Shown here: one piece after another, positions 1-8,585 of the stretch | Layout: each line of letters starts with the position of its first letter | Numbering within the stretch: the stretch's first letter is position 1 | Assembly: GCA_037443565.1 (NCBI GenBank) | Contig: JBBIOB010000007.1 | Span: 4,052-68,051 of the forward strand | DNA from: Fervidifonticultor_A sp037443565 | GTDB lineage: Bacteria > Sysuimicrobiota > Sysuimicrobiia > Sysuimicrobiales > Humicultoraceae | Direction of reading: 5' to 3' | DNA: 64,000 nt | Position numbers and translations under genes: made by a program | Notes under the pieces: model-generated | Databases searched by the model: none | The model's input: only the letters and a program-made list of their open reading frames with translations | Told to the model about the DNA's origin: nothing

Positions 1-79
1 GCTCATTGGCCAGCCGGGTCATCTCGCGGATGACGGACTCGGCGAACAGCTCAACGCGCGCAGCGGTCCAGGACGACAC
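1..79 (-). CDS. PLP-dependent aminotransferase class I/II, N-terminal fragment
   Basis: Only the first 26 codons are inside the window. The start is a GTG at 77-79, with GGAGGGG just upstream at 84-90. The visible peptide contains FAESVIREMTRLANE, which matches the opening helix of fold-type I aminotransferases of the aspartate/kynurenine aminotransferase group. In that family this segment is followed by the NLGQGFPDF-type region, which lies outside the window. It starts 29 nt after the rel stop, so it is probably cotranscribed with rel. The substrate cannot be told from this fragment. Confidence 0.5.
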   Translation of the reverse strand, partial: MSSWTAARVELFAESVIREMTRLANE

Positions 80-108
80 GCCTCCCCTCCTGTTCGGGTG
101 CGCTCAGT

Positions 109-2325
109 CTACGTCGGAACCACGCGGGCGACGTTGAAGACCTCTGGCACCTTTTCGACCTTCTGAATCACGGTGTGCAGCTGGCTCACGTTGCGGATGT
201 CGAGGATCAGGTTCGTCACCACGACTTTGTCCTTGCGGACGCGGGCGTTCACCGAGAGCGCATTCGTCTTGGTCTCGGCCACCGCGGCCATGATGTCCTT
301 CAGCAGCCCCACCCGGTCGAACGCCTCGACCTCGATCTCGACCTGATAGGAGCCGCCGGGCGAGGTCTCCCACTCGACCTCGATCATCCGCTCCGGATGC
401 GCGCGCAGGAACGCGATGTTCGGGCAGTCGCTGCGGTGGATCGTCACGCCGCGGCCCCGCGTGATGTAGCCGACGATTCGGTCGCCGGGCAGGGGCGTGC
501 AGCACCGCGCGAAGTGCATGAGGACGTTCTCCACCCCCCGCACGCGCACGCCGGTCGGCGCGCCGATAGGCGCCGGCGGCGCGGCCGGCGGAAGCGCCTC
601 CGCCTCGTCGGTCGCCGGGGTCTCGCCGCGCAGGGCCTGGGCCACCTGCAGCAGGGACAGGTCGCTGTTGCCGACGGCGGCCAGCAGTTCCTCCTCGGAC
701 GGCATCCCAAACCGTTCCGCGATCTCGGCCAGTCGCTCCGGCTTCATCGCCGCGGCCACCGCGCCGGTGCGGCGCAGCTCGCGTTCGAGCAGCTCGCGGC
801 CCCGCGCGATGTTCTCCTGGTGGCGCTCGTGCTTGAACCACTGCTTGATCTTGGCGCGCGCGTTGCTGGTCGCGACGAACGTCAGCCAGTCGCGGCTGGG
901 CCCCGGGCTCGTCTTGTTGGTCACGATCTCGACGATGTCGCCGGTCTGCAGCTTCTGCGACAGCGGGACGAGCCGGCCGTTGACCTTGGCGCCGACGCAG
1001 TGGTGGCCCACGTCGGTGTGAATCCGGTAGGCGAAGTCCACCGGGGTCGCACCCGACGGCAGATCGATGACGTCGCCCTTCGGCGTGAACACGAACACCT
1101 CGTTCTGGAACAGGTCGAGCCGCACCGACTGGACGAACTCCCGGGCATCTGAGAGGTCCTTCTGCCATTCCAGGAGCTGGCGCAGCCAGGCGAGCTTCTG
1201 CTCGGCCTCGACGGCCTGGGGCTTCCCACCCTTGTACCGCCAGTGGGCGGCGATGCCCCGCTCGGCCTCCTCGTGCATCTGGTGCGTCCGAATCTGGATC
1301 TCGAGCGGCTCGCCCTCGTGGATGACCGCGGTGTGCAGCGACTGGTACCCACTGGTCTTGGGGTTGGCGATGTAGTCGTCGAACTCGCCGGGAATCGGCT
1401 TCCAGACCGAGTGAATCACCCCGAGCGCTGCGTAGCACTCCTTGACGTCGTCGACCAGGACGCGGACGCCCAGCCGGTCGTAGATCCGCGCCACCGGCTG
1501 CCCGGCGTACTTCGGCCGCTGCATCTTCTTCCAGATGCTGTAGATGTGCTTTGGCCGGCCGCTGATGTTTCTGACGTCCACCTTGATCCCCGCCCGCACC
1601 AACTCGCGGTGGAGCACCGTGCAGACCCGGTCCACGATCTGCTGCCGGGTCTCTTCGGCCTGGGCCAGCTCGCGGGTCAGCGCCAGGTAGGTCTCGGGCT
1701 GCAGCTCGCGGAACGCCAGGTCCTCCAGCTCCTTCTGGAGGCTCCCGATCCCCAGCCGCTCGGCGAGTGGCGTGTAGATGTCGAGGGTCTCCTGCGAGGT
1801 CCGCTGGCGCTTCCACTCTGGCAGCGGCCCGATGGTCCGCATGTTGTGGAGGCGGTCGGCCAGCTTGATGAGCACGATGCGGATGTCGTTCGCCATGGCG
1901 AGGAACATCTTGCGCAGGTTCTCTGCCTGGCGCTGCTCACGGCTCTGCCATTCGATCTTGCCCAGCTTCGTGACGCCGTCTACGAGGGTGGCGATCTCGG
2001 CGCCAAACCGCTCGCGCAGTTCCGAGGGTTCGACCCCCGTGTCCTCCAGGACGTCGTGCAGGAGGGCTGCGGCCACGGTCGTCGGGTCGAGGTACAGGTC
2101 GGCGAGCACGCTTGCCACCGCCACCGCATGGGTGATGTAGGGCTCTCCCGAAGCCCGCACCTGGCCTTCGTGGCCCTTCGCAGCGGCAAGGTAGGCCTCG
2201 CGGACGACATCCAGGTCCGCCTTGGGAAAGCGCGCCCTCAGGCTCGCAATGAGGCCCTGGACCTCAGGAGGGAGGTCCTGAAAGCTGCTCTGGTGCCGAC
2301 GAAGGTCGAGCCACTTCATGGCCAT
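109..2325 (-). CDS. rel: (p)ppGpp synthetase/hydrolase RelA/SpoT family
   Basis: Long RSH protein of 738 aa, which makes and degrades the stringent-response alarmone (p)ppGpp in the cytoplasm. Domains in order: HD hydrolase (His66; HDVLED at 90-95, intact), RelA/SpoT synthetase (about 245-355, with GRPKHIYSIWKKM and EIQIRT), TGS (about 400-460) and a C-terminal ACT domain. The start chosen is the ATG of MAMKWLD, with GAGG 7 nt upstream; an open frame extends further upstream but has no family similarity. The synthetase loop reads GEFDDY (313-318), the acidic ExDD form, instead of the RxKD usual in bifunctional enzymes. It lies 55 nt after recJ in the same operon. Confidence 0.95.
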   Translation of the reverse strand: MAMKWLDLRRHQSSFQDLPPEVQGLIASLRARFPKADLDVVREAYLAAAKGHEGQVRASGEPYITHAVAVASVLADLYLDPTTVAAALLHDVLEDTGVEPSELRERFGAEIATLVDGVTKLGKIEWQSREQRQAENLRKMFLAMANDIRIVLIKLADRLHNMRTIGPLPEWKRQRTSQETLDIYTPLAERLGIGSLQKELEDLAFRELQPETYLALTRELAQAEETRQQIVDRVCTVLHRELVRAGIKVDVRNISGRPKHIYSIWKKMQRPKYAGQPVARIYDRLGVRVLVDDVKECYAALGVIHSVWKPIPGEFDDYIANPKTSGYQSLHTAVIHEGEPLEIQIRTHQMHEEAERGIAAHWRYKGGKPQAVEAEQKLAWLRQLLEWQKDLSDAREFVQSVRLDLFQNEVFVFTPKGDVIDLPSGATPVDFAYRIHTDVGHHCVGAKVNGRLVPLSQKLQTGDIVEIVTNKTSPGPSRDWLTFVATSNARAKIKQWFKHERHQENIARGRELLERELRRTGAVAAAMKPERLAEIAERFGMPSEEELLAAVGNSDLSLLQVAQALRGETPATDEAEALPPAAPPAPIGAPTGVRVRGVENVLMHFARCCTPLPGDRIVGYITRGRGVTIHRSDCPNIAFLRAHPERMIEVEWETSPGGSYQVEIEVEAFDRVGLLKDIMAAVAETKTNALSVNARVRKDKVVVTNLILDIRNVSQLHTVIQKVEKVPEVFNVARVVPT

Positions 2326-2380
2326 CGTTGCCTCGCGATCTTCCTGCAACACTTCGGTGCGGCAGTCCCATGCCCTGCTT

Positions 2381-5300
2381 CTAGGGCCGCGCCAGGTCCG
2401 CCAGGATCGCGGATACCGGGCCGCCGGCCCAGGCCCGCACATCGTCCAACGCGGCCCGCGCCCGGAGGGTTTCGCGATGCCGGAGCGAGCGCTCCAGGTC
2501 GACCCGGGCCCCGGGATGGCTCAAGACGTAGCGGACGCCAGGTCCATCGGCACCCTCTGCGGTGACCACGCCGGCTTCCAGGAAGACGTGGAGTGCGGCG
2601 GCCAGCGCCTCAGGGGTGGGGCGGCCGGCCCTGGGTCCGCCGGGCGCGGCATCCTGCGGCCACTGCCACGCGCCGACCTCCTGGAGGGCCTTGAAGTACT
2701 GGTAGCACCGGATCAGCGTGTCCCTCGATGGATGCCGGAGATCGTGTGCCGCCGCGATCGACGCGGGGGCAGGGAAGCGCAGGTCCACAAGCGTCCCCTG
2801 CCCCTGCGCGCCTCCCACGCTCAGGGCCTCCGCGGCAAGCAGCCGGGTCGGCGGCAGGTCAACGGTGGTCACCCGGGCCAGATCCGTGGGCACCATCGGG
2901 TGGACCATGAGTGAACCTGCAACGAGCGTCGAGATCTTCCCGGCGGCATAGAGGTCCTCCAGGACGCGGCGCAGCATCGAGGGCAGGCCGTCGTGGTAGT
3001 ACGCCAGGCTGTTGCCGGCGGCGCCGAGGGTACTCCGCATCGTGCGCGCCTCGGCCACGGCGGCTTCAGGTGACCCGGCCACGACCAGCGTCTTCTCAGC
3101 GCGGCCGGTGCCGGGCGCCACGCGCGCGGGTCCCTGCCCCCGGTGATCGACGATGCGCAGATTCGCCCTGGGCGTGAACTCGCCGCCACCGATGGCCGCG
3201 TGCGGCCCTCCAGCCACGCGCAGCCGGTCGGTGGACGCGGGACCCGTCACCAGCAGGATCGAGGACCCGTAGGCGTGGGCGAGCGCCGCGAGATCGGGCT
3301 CGGGGCAGATGTCGTCGACCACCAGAATCACCGACGCGGCCTGGGGCCGGCGATCCAGCGCCCAGACCGAGGAGACCGCGAGCACCTCGACGGTCCGCTG
3401 CTCCATCGCGTCGGCGGCGCGCGCCAGGCTGCGCGCCGGCATGGCCCCATGCGCGGCAAGCACCCGGATTCCGGCGGCGCGGAGCCACGCGCCCGCCGTG
3501 GATGTCCAGGCCTCGACCTCGGAGGCGCGCGGGAGGATCACGGCTACGGGTGTCTGACCCCTGGCCACGCACGCCGAGGCGGCCGCAGCGGTCGCCGTGA
3601 ACAGGCCGCGGCCCGGCCCCAGGCGCGTGATCAGGCGGCGGCCCTCGGCCGCCGCCATCAGCACCTCGCGCTCTCCCTCGGAAAGAGCCCGTCCGCGCGT
3701 GAGGTAGGCCGCGACCCAATCGAGGATGCGGGCGTCCGGGGGTGGGCCTCCGCCCCCCTGCGGCCGATCCCCCGGCGACGGCGCCTGTCGCTCGACCATG
3801 ATGTTCAGGCCCCAGGCACGCTCCCCGCCACCGGTCAACGCCGTGGCCGTGGCGGCGTATCGCGTGCCGGCATCGATGGTCGGAGCCAGACGCGCCGCCA
3901 ATGATGCCCGGAGGAACCCGAGTTGCCGGCCGTCTGACAGGCACACTTTCACGGCGTGCATGTCCCGAGGGTTCGCAGGGTCACGCTCCAGCACGAGCCG
4001 GTCGCCGGGACGCACCAGCGGAAGGAGCGCCTGCCGCCCCTCGAACGTCACTCCCACGACTTTGGTGTGGAACGCTGGCGCCTCTTCGATCTCACCGTCC
4101 CGGCCTCCCAGGTAGTCTCCGGCCCGATCGAAGAGGCGGTCGAGCAGCAGCCCGGTGTCCGCGGCGATCGCCTCGAGATCGACGTCGGGCGTCCACATCT
4201 CCTCGACGACGAGCCGCACGGCCTGGCCATCCCGCCAGTCGTCGATCTCGACGCCGTATGCCAGGTCGAGGCGGGTCTGCGTGAACGCAAGCAGTTCGGC
4301 CCGATCACCCAGGCGAAACCCGATCGCCTCGGCACGCGCTTCGTCGTCGCTGATGACCAGGCGGAGATGGGCGCCGCCGCCGACCGTTCGGGTCTCGACT
4401 GCCCGCAGCCCGCGCGTCAAGAAGACTGGCGGCGGGTTGCCGGCACCGAAGGGTTCGAGCCCACGGAGGTCACGTGCGAGCTCGGGCGTCGCGTCGCGGA
4501 TCCTCAGGTCGGCGTCCACGTCGATCACGGGCTCCAGGTCGTCAGGGGTGAGCGCGGTGCCCACCGTGTCGACGAACGCCTGACGGAAGCGTGGAAGCGC
4601 CTCGGCCGGCACCGTCAGTCCGGCGGCCATCGCGTGCCCGCCGTAGGCGGTCAGCTCCGATGACGCGCGATCGAGCGCCTCCACCAAGTGCAGCGCCGGG
4701 ATGCTGCGCGCGGACCCCTTACCGATGCCCTCGTGCAGGGCCACCACAACGGTCGGCCGGTAGTACCGCTCGACGATCTGGGATGCCACAATGCCGACCA
4801 CGCCGGGATGCCAGCCCTCCCGGGCCAGGACAATGGCCGGAAGGCTGGCCAGCCCCTCGGCCTCGATCTCTTCCACGGCCTCTGCCAGGACCCGGTCGCA
4901 CAGCGCCCGACGCTCGCCGTTGAGATGGTCGAGATCGCCCGCGATCCCCCGGACTTCGTGCACATCGTCGCTCACGAGCAGCCGAACCGCGGCTGCCGCA
5001 TGCGCCAGACGCCCGGCGGCATTGATCCTGGGGGCCAGGCCAAACGCGAGATCACGCGCGCCAAACGGCGGCCGGAGCCCTGCGACATCGATCAGCGCGC
5101 GCACGCCGGGGAGGGCGGCCCCGGCCAGACGCGCAAGACCCTGGGCCACGATGATCCGGTTGTCCTCACGGAGGGGGACGGCATCGGCAACGGTCCCCAC
5201 CGCGGCCAGGACGATGAGATCCGACGCCTCAGCTTCCCGGCCCAGCGCCTGAAGCAGACCGCGGGCCGCCTGATAGGCAAGACCGGCCGCACAGTACCCG

Positions 5301-5878
5301 GTCGTCGCACCGTCCACGCTGGGGTTGACGATAACCGCCGCCGCGGGCAGCGGCCCATGGGGCAGGTGGTGGTCGAGGACCACCAGATCAGCGCCACCGG
5401 CTCGGGCGGCGTCTGCGGCCGACGCTGCGGTTGTGCCGCAGTCTGCGGCCACGATCAGACGGGTGCCGCGGTGCGCCAACTGGCGCACGGCGGTGGCATG
5501 CAGGCCGTAGCCCTCCGTCCTCCGGTCAGGGACGTAGAAGTCCACGCAACCGCCTGCAGCTCGAAGCGCCCGGACGAGGATCGCCGTCGCGGTGACGCCG
5601 TCGGCGTCGTAGTCCCCGTAGACCACGACGGGCTCCGCCCCCCGCAGGGCCCGCAGGAGCCGATCCACCGCCCGAGCCATGTGAGGAAGCTCGAGAGGCG
5701 AGCGCAGGTCCCGCGTATCGGCCTCGAGGAACGCCCGCGTGGCCTCGGGGTCTGTGCAGCCCCGATTGATCAGTACCTGCGCGACGATGCGTGAGATCCC
5801 CAGCGCCTGGCTCAGGCGGCCGCAGCCTTCGGGATCAGGAGGGTAGAGACGCCAGCGGGCGTTGGGCAGCCCGCGCAT
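2381..5878 (-). CDS. recJ: RecJ exonuclease fused to HIRAN and a degenerate RecQ-like helicase region
   Basis: 5'-3' single-strand DNA exonuclease of repair and recombination, 1165 aa against roughly 570-800 aa for usual RecJ. DHH motifs are intact: DYDADG (89-94), Asp146, DHH (169-171), GTVAD (228-232). The DHHA1 domain carries YGGHAMAAG (412-420), followed by an OB-type domain to about 560. Residues about 603-697 resemble a HIRAN domain (FHTKVVGV, RPGDRLVLERDPANP, GRQLGFL). Residues about 715-1040 look like two RecA lobes of a RecQ-type helicase, but the Walker A region is GPGRGL without Lys and Walker B is VVDDIC, so ATPase activity is unlikely. The C-terminal tail resembles a winged-helix region. 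Gene order secD-secF-lapA-recJ-rel is a conserved one. Confidence 0.93.
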   Translation of the reverse strand: MRGLPNARWRLYPPDPEGCGRLSQALGISRIVAQVLINRGCTDPEATRAFLEADTRDLRSPLELPHMARAVDRLLRALRGAEPVVVYGDYDADGVTATAILVRALRAAGGCVDFYVPDRRTEGYGLHATAVRQLAHRGTRLIVAADCGTTAASAADAARAGGADLVVLDHHLPHGPLPAAAVIVNPSVDGATTGYCAAGLAYQAARGLLQALGREAEASDLIVLAAVGTVADAVPLREDNRIIVAQGLARLAGAALPGVRALIDVAGLRPPFGARDLAFGLAPRINAAGRLAHAAAAVRLLVSDDVHEVRGIAGDLDHLNGERRALCDRVLAEAVEEIEAEGLASLPAIVLAREGWHPGVVGIVASQIVERYYRPTVVVALHEGIGKGSARSIPALHLVEALDRASSELTAYGGHAMAAGLTVPAEALPRFRQAFVDTVGTALTPDDLEPVIDVDADLRIRDATPELARDLRGLEPFGAGNPPPVFLTRGLRAVETRTVGGGAHLRLVISDDEARAEAIGFRLGDRAELLAFTQTRLDLAYGVEIDDWRDGQAVRLVVEEMWTPDVDLEAIAADTGLLLDRLFDRAGDYLGGRDGEIEEAPAFHTKVVGVTFEGRQALLPLVRPGDRLVLERDPANPRDMHAVKVCLSDGRQLGFLRASLAARLAPTIDAGTRYAATATALTGGGERAWGLNIMVERQAPSPGDRPQGGGGPPPDARILDWVAAYLTRGRALSEGEREVLMAAAEGRRLITRLGPGRGLFTATAAAASACVARGQTPVAVILPRASEVEAWTSTAGAWLRAAGIRVLAAHGAMPARSLARAADAMEQRTVEVLAVSSVWALDRRPQAASVILVVDDICPEPDLAALAHAYGSSILLVTGPASTDRLRVAGGPHAAIGGGEFTPRANLRIVDHRGQGPARVAPGTGRAEKTLVVAGSPEAAVAEARTMRSTLGAAGNSLAYYHDGLPSMLRRVLEDLYAAGKISTLVAGSLMVHPMVPTDLARVTTVDLPPTRLLAAEALSVGGAQGQGTLVDLRFPAPASIAAAHDLRHPSRDTLIRCYQYFKALQEVGAWQWPQDAAPGGPRAGRPTPEALAAALHVFLEAGVVTAEGADGPGVRYVLSHPGARVDLERSLRHRETLRARAALDDVRAWAGGPVSAILADLARP

Positions 5879-5881
5879 CGG

Positions 5882-6169
5882 CTACGTGCGCGGGCCGGGC
5901 GTTGCGCCCTCAGCCTCGCGCAGCCGGGTCTCGAGATCCCGCACGCGGGCCTGTGCCTCGCGCAGCCGGGCCCGGAGCTGTTGCTGGCCGACCACGTTGC
6001 CGAGGAACACCAGAAACCCGCCGGCGACCGCGGCCCCGATCACCGCGAGGGCGACGGTGGTCTCCATCGACCAGGCCAGGAACCGCACGGAGATCAGCTG
6101 CGGGTTCCCCAGGGCGAAGAGCGTGACGGCGACCAGCAGCACCAACGCGAACAGCGTGAACGCCGACAT
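5882..6169 (-). CDS. LapA/DUF1049-family small membrane protein
   Basis: 95 aa protein starting MSAFTLFAL. The start is the ATG at 6167-6169, with GGAGG 8 nt upstream inside the end of secF. It has two hydrophobic segments (about residues 3-24 and 36-60) separated by the short GNPQLISVRFL loop. A charged coiled-coil tail rich in Leu, Arg, Glu and Ala follows. This is the layout of the lipopolysaccharide-assembly LapA domain family (DUF1049), which also occurs in bacteria without LPS. Its role here is not known. It sits 3 nt before recJ and 5 nt after secF, so it is part of the sec-recJ-rel operon. Confidence 0.8.
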   Translation of the reverse strand: MSAFTLFALVLLVAVTLFALGNPQLISVRFLAWSMETTVALAVIGAAVAGGFLVFLGNVVGQQQLRARLREAQARVRDLETRLREAEGATPGPRT

Positions 6170-6174
6170 TGCCG

Positions 6175-7200
6175 CTACCTCCGTCTCGACCTCCGCCGCC
6201 GGTAGGTTCCGCCCATGGGACGCGCGCTCGATCCTCCGCCCTCGCCTGACGTCGCCGCGGCGGGCGCAGCGGGCAGCGGCGGGACGGGCGCGGGCTCCTC
6301 CGGCCGGGGGCGACCGGCGCGGCGGTCGGCCCACTGGGACCAGGTGACGAGCAGGGCACTGGCGTTGAAGATCGAGGAGTACGTGCCGATGAAGATCCCG
6401 ATCATGAGCCCAAAGGCGAAGTCCCGGATCGTCGTGCCTCCGAAGAAGTACACGGCGGCGATCGCCAGGATCGTCGTCAGCGAGGTGTTGATCGAGCGCA
6501 CAAGCGCCTCGAGGAGACTCCGGTTCACCAGCCGGTCGAAGGCCTCTTTGGTCCGCAGGGCCAGATTCTCGCGGATGCGGTCGAACACGACGATGGTGTC
6601 GTTGATCGAGTAGCCGACCACGGTTAGCAGGACGGCGACGAACGCGCTGTTGACCTCCTTGCGTGTCAACGCAAAGATGCCGAGCACGACCAGCAGATCG
6701 TGCAGGAGCGCGGCGTCGGCCGCTAGCGCGTACCGGATGCCCCTGAACCGAAACGAGACATAGATCACCTGGAGCGCCAGGCCGATGAGCACCGCGATGA
6801 TCGCGATGTTGCGCAGCTCCTGGCCGATCTTGGGCCCGACCTCATCCTCGCGGAGGACTGTGAGGGCGCCGAATCGATCCCGCAGTGCGGCCAGCAGCCC
6901 GTCCCTGGCCTCAGGCTCCATCGGCCGCGTGCGGATGAAGACGTCCTGATCGTCACGCTGGATCACGCTCTGGCCGACCGCGAAGCGGTTGACGACGGGC
7001 CGCATCTCGGCGACGGTGAACGGCCGCTCGAGACGCAACTGGAAGTAGTTGCCACCGGTAAAATCCACACCCCAGTTGAGCGCCCCTTGGCCGGTGGTCG
7101 AGTAGTAGACCAGTGCCGCGGTGCCGGGGATGGTGATGAGCAGCGAGATGACGTAGCCGATCCAGCGCTTGCCGACGATATCCCAAACGCGGGGCGTCAC
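6175..7200 (-). CDS. secF: Protein translocase subunit SecF
   Basis: 341 aa inner-membrane subunit of the SecDF complex, which uses the proton motive force to help pull secreted proteins through SecYEG. The start is a GTG overlapping the secD stop as GTGA. It has one N-terminal membrane helix, the periplasmic segment opening with GVDFTGGNYFQL, then five membrane helices. The family signature regions VGYSINDTIVVFDRIREN and ALVRSINTSLTTILA are present. The C-terminal tail is Pro- and Arg-rich. Cotranslated with secD. Confidence 0.96.
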   Translation of the reverse strand: MTPRVWDIVGKRWIGYVISLLITIPGTAALVYYSTTGQGALNWGVDFTGGNYFQLRLERPFTVAEMRPVVNRFAVGQSVIQRDDQDVFIRTRPMEPEARDGLLAALRDRFGALTVLREDEVGPKIGQELRNIAIIAVLIGLALQVIYVSFRFRGIRYALAADAALLHDLLVVLGIFALTRKEVNSAFVAVLLTVVGYSINDTIVVFDRIRENLALRTKEAFDRLVNRSLLEALVRSINTSLTTILAIAAVYFFGGTTIRDFAFGLMIGIFIGTYSSIFNASALLVTWSQWADRRAGRPRPEEPAPVPPLPAAPAAATSGEGGGSSARPMGGTYRRRRSRRR

Positions 7201-8585
7201 GGCGCGGTCCTCCCGACCAGCCGCGCGATCTGCCCACCGAGGCCCGCGCTCGCCACCGCATCCACGAACGCTCGCGTCACCACGATGGCCGTGAACATGC
7301 TGATCAGCACGCCGATGCTCAGCGTGACGGCGAAGCCGCGGATGGGCCCGGTGCCCAGCAGGAAGAGCACCGTGGTGGCGATCAACGTCGTCACGTTGGA
7401 GTCGAGGATGGTCGTGATCGCCCGGCTCCACCCGGTCCCGATGGCGGCGCGCAAGCTCTTGCCCGCCCGCAGTTCTTCCTTCAGCTTCTCGAAGATGATC
7501 ACGTTGGCGTCGACCGCCATGCCCAGCGACAGGACGATGCCCGCGATGCCCGGTAGGGTCAGCGTCGCCCCGAGTCCGGACAGCATCGCCAGCACCACCA
7601 GAAGGTACAGCGTCAAGGCCACAGCGGCGAGGAACCCGGGCACGCCGTAGAAGAGCGTCATGAACAGGCCGACGGTCGCGAACGCGATCCCCGACGCCCG
7701 CAGACTCGCATCGATTGAGTCGCGCCCCAACTGCGGCCCGACCGTTCGGTTCTCGATGACCTGCACCGGGATCGGCAGCGCGCCGCCGCGCAGCAGCACC
7801 GCCAGATCCCGCGCCTCCTCGATGGTCCTGAAGCCGCCGCTGATGACCCCGCTGCCGCCGGAGATCCGGTCGCGAATGACCGGAGACGAGATTACCTCGT
7901 CGTCGAGCACGATCGTCAGGTACCTTCCGACGTTTGCAGCGGTATGATCCTCAAACGTCCGCGCCGCCGGGCTACGGAACTGGAAGTTGACGACGGGCGC
8001 GGCCGTCGTCTGATCGAAGCTCGCCTGGGCCGTCTGGAGATCCGCCCCGGTCAGGATGACCTTCTTCTCCAGCGGAATCACCTGCGCCTGAGCCGCATCC
8101 GGCGACTGGCCGGGTGCCGGACGCTGGAAGAGGCTGGGGATCGTGACCGTCTTGCCGTCGTCGCTCCACCGCGCGCCTTCGGGCAGCGACTGGTCACCGG
8201 TGTCCACGAACTCAAGCAGGGCCGTCTTGCCGATCAGGGCGATCGCGCGCTCCGGATCCTCGATCCCCGGGAGCTCCACGATGATCCGGTCGACGCCCTG
8301 CCGCTGGATCGTGGGCTCGACCACCCCAAGCTGGTCGATGCGGCGCTCGATCACACGCATCGTCGCGTCCACGGCCTCAGCCGTCGCCTGCACCGTGGCG
8401 GTAGACTGCCCTTCGAGTACCAGCAGGCTGCCGCCGCGCAGGTCAAGACCCAGATTCATGCGCATCTGGGGGGACTGGAATGTGGGCGTCCACCCGACCA
8501 GAGAGACCGGCCGGAAGGCGATCTGGACCGCGCCGAGCGCCAGGATCAGGATGAGGATCAGACGGACACCGATACGCGAACCCAA
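7197..8585 (-). CDS. secD: Protein translocase subunit SecD
   Basis: 462 aa partner of SecF in the accessory translocase complex. The start is TTG at 8583-8585, with GGAAGGGG about 8 nt upstream. Features: N-terminal membrane helix, GLDLRGGSLLVLEG at the start of the first periplasmic domain, a large periplasmic P1 region, then five membrane helices. The C-terminal half contains GMAVDANVIIFEKLKEEL and the ILDSNVTTLIATTVLF stretch typical of SecD. A strong promoter lies at 8651-8680. It is probably the first gene of the secD-secF-lapA-recJ-rel operon. Confidence 0.96.
   Translation of the reverse strand: MGSRIGVRLILILILALGAVQIAFRPVSLVGWTPTFQSPQMRMNLGLDLRGGSLLVLEGQSTATVQATAEAVDATMRVIERRIDQLGVVEPTIQRQGVDRIIVELPGIEDPERAIALIGKTALLEFVDTGDQSLPEGARWSDDGKTVTIPSLFQRPAPGQSPDAAQAQVIPLEKKVILTGADLQTAQASFDQTTAAPVVNFQFRSPAARTFEDHTAANVGRYLTIVLDDEVISSPVIRDRISGGSGVISGGFRTIEEARDLAVLLRGGALPIPVQVIENRTVGPQLGRDSIDASLRASGIAFATVGLFMTLFYGVPGFLAAVALTLYLLVVLAMLSGLGATLTLPGIAGIVLSLGMAVDANVIIFEKLKEELRAGKSLRAAIGTGWSRAITTILDSNVTTLIATTVLFLLGTGPIRGFAVTLSIGVLISMFTAIVVTRAFVDAVASAGLGGQIARLVGRTAP

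Noticed and set aside
104..1816. A 570-codon minus-strand frame overlapping rel
   Set aside because: It is the rel sequence in a shifted frame, rich in Arg, Ala, Gly and Pro without any domain.
1243..2565. Long plus-strand open frame opposite rel
   Set aside because: Composition artefact; the minus strand encodes a clear RSH protein with intact domains there.
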